A stretch of 64,000 nt of DNA from assembly GCA_033782935.1 (NCBI GenBank), contig JAWQEG010002506.1, positions 1 to 64,000 on the forward strand, written 5' to 3'. The notes beneath the pieces were generated by a model. It was not told where the DNA came from, did no database searches, and worked only from the letters and a program-made list of their open reading frames with translations. This DNA comes from Petrolisthes cinctipes (lineage: Eukaryota > Arthropoda > Malacostraca > Decapoda > Porcellanidae). Positions 48,401-62,000 of the stretch are shown piece after piece. Position 1 is the stretch's first letter. Each line of letters starts with the position of its first letter. Made by a program: the position numbers and the translations under genes.

Positions 48401-51400
48401 ACAAAATATGCTCAAAATTATATTTTATATCTCTGGTGTAATTTAATGATATACGTCGCGATACACCCTGTATAAATGTACTGTATACACTTGTGATCCA
48501 AAATATGTATCCATATATGTATACTCGAGATTATTAATTGTAGATAGCGTGTGTATTTCTCGAGTCCATGGACACTGCATGTCTTGGTGAAGCAGGTGAG
48601 GCGACCGGACTTCTGCCGCCGACTGTACCTGTGGGAAGGGATTGGAAGTTACTTACTTTGGTTTTAAATTTGTCTTGAGAAACAGGACTGGTATTCATAG
48701 ATGACTGATTAAGGGAAATAATTACAATGTGCAACAAATGACGTATACCATTATATATTTGCAGGGTTCAAGTGGCACCAACAACACAGAGGTTGAAGAT
48801 GCTGGGAGTGGACTGCTGTTGGGAGGTGGGTTGAGGGAGGGTCACTTTCCTGGTGGTGAAGCCAGAGTGGAGCTTCCAGTTACACTCAACCTTCGTGGGT
48901 ATACATCACTCAGCTTCAGAACCTGTAGTCATGGTACCATACTCAAACAGGTAAGTTAATTAGGAAATACCTAATTAGGCAACGATAATGAACCGTAGAA
49001 AAGCAATGTTAAGGGCAATATATATAGCCTATTCTATACTATTATTATAACATCCTTTGGTGGCATCAAACACATTCAGTTTTAATCATCTAATTTATCC
49101 AGTAAATGTAATAAATTGCAGTACAATGTGTATTATTTGCTTATTATTTAGGCAATTTGTTGGTGCTATATGAACTAATGTGCATCTGTTCATACATTAA
49201 TTCGTTCGTTGTATTTGTTTCATTGAGTGATTCATTGAGTAGTGTATATTAAAATTATGCTTTCTTTGAGCAGTGTATATTATTATTATTTTGCTGTTTT
49301 CATTGAGTAGTGTATAGTATTATGTTGTTTTCATTGAGTAGTGTATATTATTATGGTGTTTTCATTGAGTAGTGTATATTATTATGGTGTTTTCATTGAG
49401 TAGTGTATATTATTATGTTGTTTTCATTGAGTAGTGTATATTATTATGGTGTTTTCATTGAGTAGTGTATATTATTATGGTGTTTTCATTGAGTAGTGTA
49501 TATTATTATGGTGTTTTCAGTGAGTAATGTATATTATGTTTTCATTGAGTAGTGTATATTATTATGTTGTTTTCATTGAGTAGTGTATATTATTATTATC
49601 TTTTCATTGACTAGTGTATATTATTATTATGGTGTTTTCAAAGTATATATTATTATTATGTTGTTGTTGTTTTCAGACTGGTGATGAAGGTGATGGTATT
49701 GAGGTGGGTGTGAGTAATGAAGGTAGTTTGGTGTTAGCCCTCACCAGAAGAAATGGTCATGCACACAGTCTCTCCCTCGGTCGTGGCCTCAATGATAACT
49801 CCTGGCACAGATTCTACCTCAGGTTGGCCCCTATCCTTAGTACTCGAGTCATGTACAGTCACGAGCACTAATATGTATCCAGGTGTGCTTCGAATACCCA
49901 GAGACAGTAAATAAATACACAATAAGATCTCCATTGGAATTACTTCATTGGTGAATTGGACTGATCAAAGCTTCAACCAAAATTGTATACTTATTAGTGC
50001 TCGTGACTGTACAGTAACGGCTCAAAGTCCTGCTGCATCAGGTGAATGAACGTGATGAACCACTTGAATGAATCTTATGAACCAGTATTACAGAGACCAA
50101 CAGCTCTAATCTTGCGTCAATATTCGAGGCTGTTTCATTCGAAGGTGATGCCGGACTTTTGGCCATGGCTGTACAGTAGTCCCAAGCAGTGATGACACAT
50201 TTTCAAATACAGTTCAGTATATTCAAATTGTTGTCATAATTTCGTAGACTATTTTTCATAATACATTGCCATTCTAAGTTCTGTATCGGGATTCTTAATG
50301 ATAATTATATTTACTTCCTTGATAAAGTTGCAATGGAGGAAGGATCATGGCCCACACTGTCATGGGTTGGAATCCTGACAAGGGAAGCTGTCATAAATTG
50401 AAGCTTTCCTCATTAAGTATAGCATTACAGTATAACATTTTGGGGATTGTCCTACACCATTAATAAATAAACAGCATCTATATTTTTATACAGGGACCAT
50501 TCAGATCTAGGGTGTATTGTGCAGGTATCAGCTGGATTGATATATGGACTGAATGGGATGTACAGTCACAGCACATAGTCCTTGAACAGACTTCCCCTTA
50601 TACCCTGGTCAAGGACTATGTGCCGCGATTGTACTGTATTGATTAGTGTTGGGTATTATTCAAGCGTTTGTCGATAATCACTACCATCAATTCTTTTCTG
50701 TCAAGTACATTTCTTAAATACATGTACATAATTTCCTCATAGGTAATTTCCATTGCAAATGCATAGCTTTCGTAATACAACTACTGTACCGTTAATTGAT
50801 TCAATTTTCCTTAATCCGCGGTGTATACAGTGAGCGGCCATATTGGTGCGAACGGCCAATCAGCGTGCTTGATTAATGGGCCTCGATTTCAACAGCCAAT
50901 CAGTGTGCTTGATTAATTACAATGGATTTCCCCTGTACCGAGTGTCCGTCTGTCCCTGAACGTATTCTTCAGTGCTGTTTTGAGAATAACGAAGCCAGTT
51001 TAGACTTTTAACGTATCCATGGAGTATAACCGACGTCAGTGAATTGCCCCACGTGTAATAAGGCCTGTATTTACCGCCACTCTCAAATAAAAAGGTACTA
51101 ATATTACAAATTCAAGATGGCCACTGAGTGTTTACATCATCCCGGTAGACTGCTAAGGTTAGCCCCCGGTAGTTTGCCCTGGTTAAGTCCTGGTAGTCTG
51201 CCACGGTCCTGATTAGGTTAGATTAAGTCAGGTGAGGTCTACCTAATTCTATTTAAGGCGTTGTAGTGTTTTTTAGATGAATCTGTAGTTCATATCTGGC
51301 GAAAATTAGTCTTCGGAGATTGGGTGGGGGGGAGGCGGAGGTGATATCTCCAAAAACACTCATTTGCGACCGATGTGAACAACAGATTCGTTAAAAACAC

Positions 51401-54400
51401 ACTATAAACTATTGCATTCTGAAAACCTTGAGTCGAAAAGACATGGACAAGCGCTTGAATGTTACCAGTGGTTGTTTGTTGTGTTAGGTTTGAGCTTGGG
51501 GTGTTACGTCTGGGTGTGGACCAAGCCACAGTGGTAGTGGCCAACACCAGTGAACCCACCTACCTTGATGTCAACCTATGGTCCTCTGCACCTCGCCTCA
51601 TCCTGGGCCACAACTACACTGGCTGCCTCCTTCAGGGTGCTGGTACACAACTCACCAGCTACCTCGCACGTCACACGGGCATTGTCTGGGGCCGATGTCC
51701 ACTTCCTGATGGCACTGACTGTGGTAAGGCAGAGTGACATGGCTCTGGGGGTGGAGTATTGTATTGGGTGATGAATATACTGCCAATTGTACTATAGTTG
51801 GCCTTTAATGTAAATCAAAAGTATATTCAGCACAGGATTAATGAATTACTATAATAATTCTGGATTAGAGTGAGTCACAAGAGCTTCAAATAATATTTAA
51901 AGGTCTTAAATAAGAAGCTGATTGTATTATAGATTGAAGTGGTTGACCTCTACTTCTTAATCTATCTTATAACTAATACTTTCCTTACAAAGAGTTGCTA
52001 AGACAAACATTTGCTCTTTTGTGTATAATATGATATTCTTGCATGTCTCGGTTTCCTTTTCTCTGTTTGTGTTTACAGTGTATTCTCTCTGAGCGTATTT
52101 CCCATACAAATACCGGTACAATGTTTGAAATATCATTTATATGATAATTTTAAACAACTGACCTATATGGTTCAGTCAGAAAAGAATACATTAATGGCAA
52201 TGTGTGATGTTTTTCAACATTCAATGTATATACAGTTTTTATATAAGCAATTAAGCATGCAACATTTGATACAGCTTGTGCTATTATGAAGCTTTCAAGA
52301 ATACCGGTACTGTATATTGCTTTATCATAGTTATATGGTGTAATGTGTTATCAATGTGTACTTTTGAAATTGTGTCCTAGCAATGAAATTTTTAATGTTA
52401 TACTGTGCAGTATTATGAAGCACAGAGCCAAAGAATACACAAGCTATGATGTAAACTTGACAGCCTTTGCTTGTAATGCATTGTGCTGTACAGTATATTT
52501 TTCTGTGAACCATTTAGTGAGAAGCACAGAACATCAATCACAATGTGAGACTTGTTTATGATATTCTCAGGAGATGTCTTTACAGTCGGTAAGAATTACT
52601 AACTACACAACACTAGAGTATTTTTGGTACATGAAACAACAAACAAAATATCTAACCATTATTTGCATACATGAAAAGCTAAAGTGAGAGTACTAATATT
52701 TTGCATATTTCTCCTATTAACCTTCAGCCTTCCTTAACACCAAGAAAATATGAAAACAATTCTTATTATTGGAATTTTTCCCATTTTGAGGCACTACATA
52801 TACTTTAATTGCTGCAGAAATACTGTGCTTATATATATCACATTGAGTATATGACGTTGAGTATAGTGAGGAATATGTGAGGAGGGTGGGTGAGGTGCTG
52901 GAGGATGCAAGGCTGGGTATAGTGGAGGGGGTGGGAGTGCATGATGTGTATGAAATGTTTAAGACACTAGCAGGACAGCAGCAGGGGTAGAGGGATACAA
53001 GGCACAGAAGAGGGGCAAGAAAGGGAGTGCTTGGTGGTCAGAAGAAGTGGAAGATGCAGTAGAGAAGAAAATGAAGGCATATAGGAGAACACTGCAGAGG
53101 AATGTGTAGGTGGAAGAGAGAATACAATGTATGTAAGAGGTAAGTGAGAGTGAATGAGGAGTTTGGTAGAAAACTGAGTGAGAAGTCTAGAGAAAACAAG
53201 AAACTTTTCTGGAAGGAGGTTAAAAGAGAAAAAGGAGAAGAAAGATCTGGTAGTGAGAGGATGGAGTCACTGTGAGTGGAAGTGAGAAAGTGAAAGAAGT
53301 GTGGAAGAGGCATTTTGACTGTTTGATGAATGAGGGGGCGGGAGGGGAGGCAGTGGTGACATGCATAGGAATGGAGGCAGGTGGTAGACAACAGGGTGTA
53401 CAGGGAGAACTAGGAAGGGAAGAGGTTAGGAAAGCAATAGGAAAGTTGAAGATGGGAAAGGCCCCGGGGTGGATGGGATAACTGCTGAAATGTTGAAGTG
53501 TGGGGGGGAGGTAGTTGTGGAGTGTATGTTGCTCATATGCACATTGGCCTGGAGGCAAGGAGAGGTGCCAGAGGATTGGAGGAGAGCCATAATTGTGCCT
53601 TTGTATAAGGGGAAGGGGAGTAGGGATGAGTGTGGTAACTGTTGGGAAATAAGCCTTTCTAGTGTACAGTACTGGGAAAGGAGTATGGGAAGGTTCTTAC
53701 TGAAAGACTGATGGAAGTAACAGGGAATAAAGTCAGTGAGGAGCAGGGAGGGTTCAGAAAGGGTAGAGGATGTGTGGACCAGATATTTGCATTAAAATCA
53801 ACAGTGGAAAAATATATTGGGAAGGGTAGGAAGTTGTATGCTGCCTTAATGGACATGGAGAAGGCATGCGATAGGGTTGATAGTAGAGCTATGACAGAAG
53901 TGTTGAGGATTTATGGTGTTGGGGGGTGTTTGCTGAAAGACATTGAGGCCTTTTATGCAGAGGCAACAGAATGTGTGCTGCTAGTGGGTGATCTAAATGA
54001 GAATTTTGATATTAGTGTGTAGGGCTGAGACAAGGGTGTGTTATGTCACCATGGCTGTTCAACATATATGTGGGTAGTTGTATGAGAGAGATGAAGGCCA
54101 AAGTGGATGGCCTGGGAGCCAAGCTGAGGCTGAATAGAGTAAATTGGTCCTTGGTGGCAAATTTATTTCTGGATGATACTGTGCTGATGGCTGAGAGTGA
54201 AAGGGAGTTACAGAGGGTTGTGGAGGAGTTCCAGTCCATATGTAAACGAAGGAAACTGAAGGTTGGTAAAAGTAAGGTGATGGTATTTGAGAGGGCAGAA
54301 ACTGAAGTGATTGACTTTGCCACACCCTACAGAGTGGGAGTACCAACTGGGACTAAGTGTGAGATAATTCTAGGGGGTGAGATGATGGAGGAAGTGAAGG

Positions 54401-55969
54401 AGTTTTAAGTACTAGGGATACAGTTCTTTGTAAACATGGAAGTATGGAAGGAGAAATTAGGGAGAGAGCAGTGAGGGGTAGGCAGGTCAAAGAATCACTG
54501 GAGAGGATTATGAAGGGTAGAAGTGTGAGTATGGAAGTGAAAAGGGGACTACAAAATAGCATAATCCTGCCAACACTGACATATGTGTCAGAGACATGGA
54601 CATGGATTAGGGCTCGTCAGTCTAGAATAGGTGCAGTGGAAATGCGTTACTTGAGAGGAGCATGGGGACACACCAGGTGGGATGGAGAAAGTAATGAGAG
54701 ATATGGTATGAGTGAGAAGGCAATTGGTATTGAGTGTGGGGTGGTTGGGAGGGTAAAGCATAATACATTGAGGTGGTTTGGACATGTGGAGAGTTTGTTA
54801 TGGTGTTTGGAAGTGAAGTTGAGGCACCTGGTGTTAGAGACAGACCTCCGGTTCGATGATAGAACAGAGTGGAAGAGAATGTGAAGGAGAGAAACATTAG
54901 GGGCAGAGGAGGGCTTGACCAAGTTAGGAGGGAGTGTTGGAACAGGGAAAGCTGGAGACACTTCTGTCGTGGCCAGCCCCTTGGGGGGAGTTCCTGGAGG
55001 GAAAGAGTCGTTGGAGGTATACTGTAGATATATATATATATATCACAACAATGTCCTCTCCCATTTCTAATATGTATTACAGTTCATATACTCACTGTTA
55101 TACAATAGTATTACAAATATAGCAGTAGCCTACCGTAGAGTGTATTTTATAGAAATACAGTAATGACAATGTCCACCACTTACTGATATACAAAACCTTG
55201 ATCCTTTCCACATCAGACAAAAGTAAATTAATTGAGATACAGTTTTGGTGGCTGTAATGTACAGTACTGTATTTCTCTCAATATATGTGTTGATGTTTGG
55301 GTTTTTGTCCTGGCTTCACTTGCACTTGCTTGGTGGTGGTTGTGGTGGTGGTTGTGGTTGTTGCTGCCCTGATGGACCAACTTTCTTTGGTCTGGACTGC
55401 CTGCATCTTCTTCCTCTGCCTCTCACATGCAAGACGGAGGTAGGCATGCCTGACTAATGTGTAACTAACCTACCCTTGCCACTAATCTACAGGCTTACTT
55501 TTACATCTACTAATATATTGACTTGGTCATGTACTGTACCAACAAATTATTTTTACCTCCTACCTACATTTATATCTCAAGGTTCATATGAGTTCACTCC
55601 TGGAAGTAAACTACAGTATTGTGAGATGACCACACACAAGAGTAATGACTCCTCTGCCTTATTTAGCCAAGTTTTTGTTGGAAGGCTGTCAGTGAAATGG
55701 TGTTGTGTACAGTAATGTAGGGAATCTTACCGAATTATCCTTTATCATGAACAATACAGTAATAAAATCTGAAGATTGCCAAGTTCGTTGCAAAAACAGG
55801 TTATGATTCTGTTTTACAGAGCTGGACTGCATGGTTTACATTAAATTGCATGCAAACATTATCCTATTGGTGCTTGAATTTACTCAAGGGGTGATGCATG
55901 TATCTTTCTTTACCATTGTCATAAGTGTAGTACCTTTTGCATTCCATAAGTGTTGACATATTGGGAAAT

Positions 55970-56003
<34 letters not shown>

Positions 56004-59000
56004 CTGTATTGAGTGAAATGAGAAGTAATTTCCACCTGATATCCTCTCCTTGTGAAGTAAGCAAAATAAACAGAGGGCTTGAGATCTCCAAAGTCATATA
56101 CTGTATGGGTATAGTTAAAAAAAATGGAGATTCTGTACTTTGTTATAAATTCAGTAGCTTAACAAGGAGTGTTTATCATAGTATTTAAGTTAATTAGGTA
56201 TGAAAAACTTATTTAGCTTAGTAACATAATAGTATGAATACTGTCATTATAGTGGTGAATTTAAATATAATATAAAATTGTTCCTCACATAGAAGCCACA
56301 TACCTGAGCCTATTTTAATTGAAAAGAGTTAAGTGTGGTATGATATTGTTAGAAAGTTGAAAAGACACAGCTAAGTGTACCCATGGTGTGCCCCTCAGGT
56401 GGATATGAGGAGGACCCGTGCTTCTCTCAGCCTTGTGGTCAGCGTGGGGAGTGCCAGGCCACCCCAGAGGGATACACTTGTAACTGCTATACTCGCTACT
56501 CTGGACAACACTGCCAGCAGGATTTGGGTGAGTGTCAGACTGCTTCACTGTCTTGTTGATTGGTTGAAGCTTGTCAATTAAGGTGATTACATTATCTTGC
56601 AGTTCAGTACAGTACTGACATTTGCCAGCCACAGAAACTCAGGCTATTATGCTGTCTGTCAAAACACTGTACTTACATATTTAATGAAATGTCTCTTGGT
56701 CACAGGTCCTCTCTGTGTGAGGCCAGAGTTTCAGTGCCAGAATGGTGGACTGTGTCAAGAGGATCGCCAAGGTAACACCACCTCCTGTGCTTGTCCCATT
56801 GGTTACACAGGCACTTTTTGTCATGTAACCATTGATGAAAGCTTCTGTCGGGATGAGAGTAACCCATGTCAGGTGAGGTGATAAAAGCAAAGTTGTTAGG
56901 ATAATGTTTTGGCAGGTGAGTATAAGAGTATGATGGAGTGAAATTACTCTGTTGAATATATCTGTTTCAAATTCCAGCCCATATAATTGGTCTCTGATCA
57001 CGTGGGATCATCATTTTCCCAAATTTCCTTGAGTGTATTTGTTTAGGTAGAGTACAGTAATTGTACTGTAGTTATACCAGTAGACAAGTGAAACATATTA
57101 CAATAGTAAAAAAGTTGTAAACAGCTTGAGTGTCCTTGTTAGCTCCACTTATTTATAATAATTCCCTTATCATTCATCTTATTACTGTATCTGTTCACTC
57201 TTTCACCAGAATAATGCCACGTGTTCAGTGACATCATTTTCTGACACTTACGAGTGCCGGTGTCGTCCTGGATTCAGCGGTGAACATTGTGAAACCAATG
57301 ACGATGACTGTGCCTCCCAGCCCTGCCTACATGGGGGTGTCTGTCAAGATGGCATCCGTAATTATACCTGCAACTGTGCTGCCACAGGGTTAGTTATTAG
57401 AATACAGTTTGAGAAATTCTGATTCAAAGTGCCTTAACCACTTAACCATGGGCATTATCTTTCGTGGCAGCTCTCTCTCCTGGGCCTCTTTCCCGCACTC
57501 GCGGTCGCTATGTAAACAACACATTTGACGGCTAATAGCTTGTAAATCACTCACATGACATCTGTAGGATGGGTAGCCACCTCACAATGACATCAACTCA
57601 AAATTCACATTTACACTCTATTTACACTACCGGTATATTTACACATTTAAGTAAGGTTTCGCACTCTGATTTCGTTATAAAACAGGTCAAATCACATTTT
57701 TCAACACAACAATACGAAATATAATGTCACTGTCGTTTTTATGTACATATATGGTAATTACAGGAAAAGAGTGATGAAAATATGTCCTTTTACCCTCACT
57801 GTTTGTGTGAGACTGACTGGTGGTGGCGGAGATGGCTGTAGCCAAGTCCCTGGCTGCCAGCCACAGTGTTACCAATAAAAAACAAGCTTATTAGGGCCCA
57901 CGCAAATTTTAAAACTACTGTTGAATGAATGCTACCCCCGCGGTGCTCCAGACTTGTCTCTAGTGTCGAAATTTTACTACACCTGGGAATTAAGGGTTAA
58001 ATACTATTCTCTAAGATATTTGATGTTCCCAACTGTTAAAGTTTTAGACTACAGTAAGTTAATGGGGATAAATTGGAAGATGTATATATTTTCAAACTGC
58101 CAGGAAACAGATTGCAGTACCAGTACAATGCTCAGGTTAGGTGATCTGTTTCTTGGCACAGATCAGGAGACCTTGACATAGAGCTGGTATTGTGAGCCAT
58201 GAAACTCATGAGGCTACTAATAGTTATAAAATACCATTGAAAATGTCAGTCATGTCAGAATCCTTCTCTTTATTTTAGGTACGAAGGTATGAGATGTGAA
58301 GAGAACATAGATGAGTGTGCAGTGCTAATCCCCTGCCAGAATGGAGCCACCTGCTATGACCTGTATGGGGACTATGAGTGTGCCTGTGTGCCGGGATATT
58401 CTGGCAAACACTGTGAACTGGTCAGTCACTTTTCATGGCACCACACCATACAGTAAATTCATAGCACCCCAATATATCTTACTGATATTATTACCTTGGC
58501 AGTGTATATAGTACTTTTAATATTTTAATTTCTATTAGATCAAGACCTCTTTATACAATACTAGTGCTTGATTTTATTATACTCAATACATTTGAAGTTC
58601 GTATCTCCAGTGTGTAATAAGTGGTTACGATATAAAGTATAAATATTTTGTTGTGGATAGGAAGTGGAGGAGTGTTCATCAGACCCATGCCAGAACGGAG
58701 GCACTTGCACTGAACTCCATAACAACTACCGATGTGCCTGTCTGCTTGGCTTTGAAGGGGACAACTGTGAACACAACATCAATGACTGTTACAATATTAC
58801 CTGCCCAGAAAACTCCTATTGTATGGATGGTGTCAACGAGTATGCCTGTCGCTGTAAGCCTGGTTTTTCAGGTGGGTTTTTGTTCTATTACAATAATTTT
58901 GTTGTTACACTCTGGGTAATGGGTAGTCACGAACAATATTGTCTCCAAATCATCCTGTGTGACATCAACATTCCTGAGGTACTGTGTGTGTTTTGGTATT

Positions 59001-62000
59001 ACTTTAAACAGATAGTTTAAGTGGCAGCAAAATACCTTCAGTGTTTTTAATCAGCCACTTCTTCTAAAGCAGTTACTGTAGTAGTTGATAACTAGAAAAC
59101 TAGTTTGGTAATTATATGGCAGGGTCATCATTGTGTATCAGAATTACGGGTAACACAAGATGAAACTTTTGATGTTATATAACCTGTGATGAATTATGTG
59201 GAACTAATCTAGTTTATCACTTTTTTAAATGAGACAAGCAATACACAGTTAATTTTATATGAATTATGCCTACAGGGTCACCACCAACCTGTGTTCAGAT
59301 CAATGAGTGTGACTCCTCCCCGTGCCTTAATGGTGCCTCTTGTTATGATGAAGACAATTCCTTCACCTGCATCTGTGCCCCGGGATTTTCAGGTATTTGT
59401 TCAGTTTTATCTCGATAGCAATTCTCATGTATAATTGTAACACTGTTATATCAGATCTAAGGACTGTGACTAAATGTACAAGTGATAAACTATTGTCAGT
59501 AAATCAGTAAAGACTCCGCATATGGTGTTTATTGTGTGGAATCTGTATAATGTATATGCACTTTACTTTACAACATTCTAGAACTAATATTACTACTACT
59601 GTATTATTTGTGACCAGGAAACAACTGTGAGGAGAACATTGACGACTGCCAGCCTGATCCTTGTCAGAATGGGGGCACATGTCAAGATGGGGTGGATACA
59701 TACACTTGCCTTTGCCTGCCTGGGTTTGAAGGTCAACACTGCCAGGACAACAAAAATGAATGTGCCCTCAATGTCTGTGTCCACGCCACCAATTGCCGAG
59801 ACACGGTCAGTGACTTGGCTTCCTAAAATTACCCTGTGATTACTTAAATCATATACAAGAAAATTCATGGTGATGACCTTACTGATGACATCATAATTGC
59901 AGATGAGACTTGTAAATTCTAACCCTTTGCATAATGGGGTTTTCTTGTGACACTTTAAGTTGTGATAAGTTACCCTTTTGGGTGCTAACTGCAGAAGTAG
60001 TACTGTATTGCCATGGTATTTTCCATGGATAACTGTGTAATGAGGAAATTATTCTCCAAGAAATACTTGTGGGTATATGCTTGAGTAGTGAACTGTATAT
60101 ATTAATGTGTATACTAAACTTGTAAATATGTTGTTCTGTGATAATCGTTTATTAGTTCAAGTGAAAACAGTGACAATTTTTTTCTTTATTTTGCTGCATA
60201 TTGGGAATGGCCTGACACACAGGGTTACCACATAGTAAGTTTATATTCATGTTGTAGCATGATATAGTACAGAATACTACAATCAATGCACTGCCTGACA
60301 ATTTTCCAAACCAAAAAACTTGTTCTCAAGGAATGCAACTGAATGAGTCTCATGTCACTTGGCATTCTTTCTATCATTTCATATTTTCTTCTTTATTTTT
60401 CTTTTCTAAATCTTTACCTCGGCATGGAGCTCTTCACTCCTTCAAAGAAATTGTATGGGGTGTTGATGAAGATGATACAAGCGATATTATACTGATAACA
60501 TGTCAAGGTCTACAAAATTTAATGTTTCCACATGCTTGCAAAGCATGTGACTGATATTTCATCATATATATAGGCCTATAGCATCTTCAGGCTATTGTAC
60601 TTTCACATTATTCCTTGTGGAGCATAATGCCAGAAAACTTTGTAAGTATAACTTTGGAAACAGTTAGGCCAGTATTATAAATAAGGATTTCTTATTCATT
60701 TCAAAGTTACATTGACTGAGATAAAGATTTGTGTCTATTTTAGAGTTGCATAAATAATAGTAACTGAATTTTATATTTGCATGTTTTAAAAAAAATTTAT
60801 TATCATTAAGCATCAGAGTATATCATTAGAATACTACTTTGCATGATTCAAATCTCACCGTATTTTAATCCTTCTCTGGATGTGTTCTGTATTATGGATG
60901 TATTTTTACATTTTAATTACAAAGTGAACCTGGCTTATTCAGTTAATATTTTTAGTACATTTACTACATGTAGGTGGATACTTGTCTTGTGCCCTGTTAG
61001 GATGATGTGTTAAGAATTTATTAACATACATAATGCTGTAATTAATTTTCTTTTCCTTTCTCATAAACTGACACTTCCATTTTCTACATTACTGTACCTT
61101 GCAGTTGTATTAACTTTCACTAATATTGCCTCCTTATTTTTGTTCCAGCTTGGAGACTATGAGTGTGAGTGTGAGGATGGTTGGACTGGCAAGAACTGTG
61201 ATGAGGAAATGGATGAATGTGTTTCTGCCCCGTGCCTTAATGGAGCCACATGCAAAGATCGCCTTAATGGTTTTGACTGTACCTGTCCTCCTGGCTTTAC
61301 TGGTAATTATTGGCCAAAATTATTATTGTTATTTTATGGATGTAGATGTACCAGTATTGTTGTTTATAGTAAGTATCATTATTGAAAAAAAAAAAATTCG
61401 GATCTAACTTTAAAAAGTAGCATTGTTGATTATAAGTTTCTTCATGAATTAAGAAACTAGTGTTATTGTAGTCATGGTAGTGTGATTGTCCTTTGTTGTA
61501 ACTTTAATTTTGCTCCAAGGCTCAGTGTATCTAGGGAAGGTGAGTGATGTAAATCATAATGAATTTTTGTTATCAGTCTTAGAATAGAAATAAAGTATGA
61601 TAAATGATGCATTCATATCTGTATTATTTTTACAAGCTTTGTTTGTTTTGTATAATATACTATATGTTATGGCCTGACATTTCCCTCAATCCTCAGGAGA
61701 GATGTGTGAGACCAATATCGATGAATGTTTATCAGCCCCGTGTCAAAATAGTGGTCAATGTGTGGATGGGGTAAACAGCTTCAAGTGTGAGTGTGGGGAA
61801 GCCTTTATGGGTGAGTTCTGTGAGGAGGAGTATGATGCATGTGCCTCCAGCCCCTGTCACAATGGTGCTTCCTGCATCACTACACGTGGCCAACAGGACT
61901 TCTACTGCGAATGTATTCCAGGTTAGCAATCAGATTATCTTCGTAATTTGTAGATATTTTTGCATATTCTGTAGTTTCATCAGAAATACAAAACTTAATG

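Noticed and set aside
53272..54408. Host reverse transcriptase-like gene
   Set aside because: Frames are broken at several points, the catalytic core reads FLDD rather than FADD, the endonuclease is absent and the 3' end is a TATA tail; it is a dead LINE inside an intron.
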